DNA of 10,980 nucleotides, from NCBI GenBank assembly GCA_024811115.1, contig JAKOGH010000490.1:1-10980 (forward strand), read 5' to 3'. The translations under genes and the position numbers were made by a program. Shown here piece by piece: positions 8,614-10,980 of this stretch (position 1 is its first letter; each line of letters begins with the position of its first letter). This DNA is from Terana coerulea. Taxonomy: Eukaryota > Basidiomycota > Agaricomycetes > Polyporales > Phanerochaetaceae. Below the pieces are notes generated by a model that searched no databases, was not told where the DNA came from, and worked only from the letters and a program-made list of their open reading frames with translations.

Positions 8614-10765
8614 ATGCCGTACCTCAAATCCAAGTATCCGCTACCTCCGCCGATACCAGACATGAACGCTCATCATGCAATGTTCGGCGGACCGGAGCAG
8701 ATTCAACCTCCAGATTTCACGCTTCACATTGACGCGGTCACAGGCCGAAAGCGTTCGTTCTACGAGTTCAAGGACGCTGTGAAGGAGGCTGCTTCTGCGC
8801 TTGGGGCCCCCAGCTCTGCTGGCGGCCTTGGGCTGAGCGCAGAGGCGGGAAGTATGGTCGGCATATACAGCCACAACTGCATGGTGAGTCTATTTCTAGC
8901 TCAATGTACTTCCATCCTGACTGGAAATGCAGGAATACATCGCGTTGGTGAACGCCCTCGTATACAATGCCACGCCCGTTGCACTCCTGTCGGCGTTCGC
9001 TACGGCGTATGAGTTGGCCCATGCTCTCAGAACTTCGAAGTCTACGCACCTCTTCGTGCAGCCGTCCTTGCTGCCGAAAGCACTGCAAGCTGCCAAGGAG
9101 GTCGGACTCCCAGAGGACCGCATTTACGTGTTGGAAGGCACAGCTGGTGAGCGGAAGAATCTCCAGGATTTGCGAGATGAGGTCAGAAGGCGCGGTACGC
9201 CTATCCTCCCGCCGAAGCCTGCCCACAAGAACACGCTGGCGTACCTTGTTTTCTCTAGTGGTACTAGCGGATTACCCAAAGGTTGGGAATGATTTTATGA
9301 CACCGCGGCTCTTGTTAAATCGTGCATCAGCGGTCATGATTTCTCATGGAAACCTCTGGGCCATGATATTCGCTCAGGCTATCACGAAAATGGAGGATGA
9401 CAAACTACTCAAGGTGATTATCAGCTCCTCAGGACTCAGAGAATCTGTGTTGACGGCAGCTTGCGATTCAGCCTGTGCCTCCACCCGTTCCTCCAGTTTG
9501 GCTGGTATTCTTGCCGTTCTACCACACATTCGGCTTGCATGTGTCGTGCTTCCGCGTATTCTACAGCCCTTACACGTACGTGGTAGTACCAAAGTGGGAC
9601 GTCAACGTCGTCCTGAAAGCGGTCCCGAAGTAAGCATATTTGCTATTGAAAGCACTGTTCCCTCAGCTGACCTTTCTCAGATACGGAGTCAACGTGCTAC
9701 CCCTTGTTCCATCTGCCATCCACCAATTGGTCTCTCACAAGCTGTTCACTAAGATCGACTTGAGCACATTGGTCAGCGTTAATAGTGGCGCAGCGTATCT
9801 TCCGCCAGACCTTTCAAAGAAATTCATGCGCGTTGTGAAAAACGCGTCTACAATGGTCGAGGGTGAGTCTGTAGTTGAGCTTCACGCTCAGGAATAATCG
9901 ATGCTTAGCTGCATTCCCATCAGGTTATGGCATGTCCGAACAGGTGCACTCATCCGTATATGAAAGCAACGGCTCGACGCTTAACTAGGTTTTGTTTTGT
10001 TTGTAAGACACTTAGCGTCGCCCGCCGTCCAATTCCTGGACTCTTCGGGCTCAACGCTCCACCCGGATGTGCAGGGCTCCTCCTTTCAGGTGTTGAAGCC
10101 CGCATCCGTCGCCCAGACGGCACCGAGTGTGACTTCGACGAGCCCGGCGAGTTGTGGGTACGCGGCGGAAACGTTGCACTCGGATATTACGGCAACGAGA
10201 AGGCTACAAAGGAGACCTTTATAGACGGATGGCTGCGTACAGGCGACACATTCAAGGTTGATAAGAATGAACTGCTTTAGTGCGTCTCACTCTCTGACAC
10301 TGGGATCTGACGCAAAATTAACGGTTGAGTAGTTTTGTTGACCGTGCAAAGGACACGCTCAAAGTATCGGGCGTGCAGGTGTCTCCTACCGAGCTGGAGG
10401 ACGCGCTTCGTGCACACCCCGACAAGCTCATCGCCGACGTGTGTGTTGCAGGTGTGTCGGGTGGAAGAACGTCTGACGAGAAGGTTCCTCGTGCATGGAT
10501 TGTGCTCAGCGAGGAGGGGAAGGGCAGAGGAGCTGACTTGACCATACAAGCATTGGATGCGTTTGTCAAGAAGAATTTGAGCAAGTACAAATGGTTGCGA
10601 GGTGGTTATGAGGTCGTTGTTTCGGTACGTTAGGCTCAGTAGCAATGTTTCTCCTCAGCGCTGACTGTTTGGTACCAGATACCTAAGAATCCAACCGGTA
10701 AAGTGATGAGACGAGCCCTCCAAGATCGCTTCGAAGAACAGTACAAGGCGAAGCCCAAACTGTAG
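8614..10765 (+). CDS. Acyl-CoA synthetase, AMP-forming, 4-coumarate:CoA ligase-like
   Basis: ANL-superfamily enzyme that activates a carboxylic acid with ATP to an acyl-adenylate and transfers it to CoA. The acid (fatty or aromatic) cannot be told from sequence. Nine exons: 8614-8883, 8933-9281, 9331-9413, 9472-9629, 9681-9862, 9924-9943, 10008-10279, 10333-10624 and 10679-10765; 570 residues, a normal full length. Motifs in order: P-loop YLVFSSGTSGLPK (194-206), SHGN (211-214), PFYHTFG (249-255), NSGAA before YLPPDL, YGMSEQ (349-354), GELWVRGGNVALGYY, WLRTGD ending at Asp434, FVDRAKDTLKVSG (446-458, Arg449) and PKNPTGK with the catalytic Lys550. All core residues are present, so the enzyme is probably active. 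Exon 6 is only 20 nt and carries YGMSEQ. Introns are 49-64 nt; intron 2 has a weak donor, GTTGGG. The protein ends PKL, close to a peroxisomal PTS1 tripeptide but with Pro in place of Ser/Ala/Cys. The ATG chosen is the first in frame after the pyrimidine-rich leader. Confidence 0.92.
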
Positions 10766-10980
10766 ACTACTACCGGATCGTTGTTCGTGTATCATTGTAT
10801 TGAATGTATTGTGCTCATTATCAAGGATGTATTATCTGGCTGAGTGCCAGTTTCACGAAACAGTATCCGTCATGTACGGTTTGCTAACCTCTGGGGACTT
10901 CGTCCGCCGCGATGCCAGTGGAAGATATTTGAGCTTGCTACCTACTCCATCTATAGCGAAGGAAAGAGTCAAACGAGGGG
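10766..10980. other. 3' flank of the acyl-CoA synthetase gene
   Basis: About 215 bp to the window edge. The AT-rich part just after the stop probably holds the 3' UTR and poly(A) site. I see no start of another gene. Confidence 0.5.

Overview
This window looks like a piece of nuclear chromosome from a filamentous basidiomycete, probably an Agaricomycete. The evidence is short introns (49-76 nt) with CTGAC/CTAAC-type branch sites and GT..AG ends, four compact eukaryotic genes split into 4-9 exons, and a decayed Ty1/copia retrotransposon. No prokaryotic operon, tRNA, rRNA or CRISPR array is visible. Genus cannot be read from the sequence. Exon joins were worked out by hand from splice signals and reading-frame continuity; every intron phase closes.

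Layout: (1) Positions 1-2100 hold the 3' part of a dead copia element in + orientation: a frameshifted reverse transcriptase/RNase H region, a polypurine tract and a 219-bp 3' LTR. (2) 2101-2795 is a gene-free spacer with two traces of dispersed repeats. (3) 2796-4335 (-) is a seven-exon 3-deoxy-D-arabino-heptulosonate 7-phosphate (DAHP) synthase, the first shikimate-pathway enzyme. (4) 4336-4854 is a divergent promoter with a TATA box facing the DAHP synthase and two CACGTG boxes 10 bp apart facing the next gene. (5) 4855-5325 (+) is a four-exon Tim9, a small TIM chaperone of the mitochondrial intermembrane space; its first intron has a GC donor. (6) 5326-5934 is a convergent spacer with nothing recognised. 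(7) 5935-6856 (-) is a five-exon BCP/PrxQ/Dot5-type peroxiredoxin with a long Pro/Glu-rich C-terminal tail. (8) 6857-8613 is a 1.75-kb gene-poor region with GC-rich direct repeats, hairpins and a repeat shared with region 2. (9) 8614-10765 (+) is a nine-exon acyl-CoA synthetase/4-coumarate:CoA ligase-like enzyme, including a 20-nt exon that encodes a core motif. (10) 10766-10980 is its 3' flank.

The four genes are unrelated housekeeping or metabolic genes (aromatic amino acid synthesis, mitochondrial import, peroxide defence, acyl activation). They do not form an obvious cluster. I see no convincing new defence, toxin or biosynthetic system. The points most worth a second look are the 20-nt exon, the GC-AG intron, the paired E-boxes, the short repeat families shared between the two gene-poor stretches, and the LTR promoter pointing at the 3' end of the DAHP synthase.
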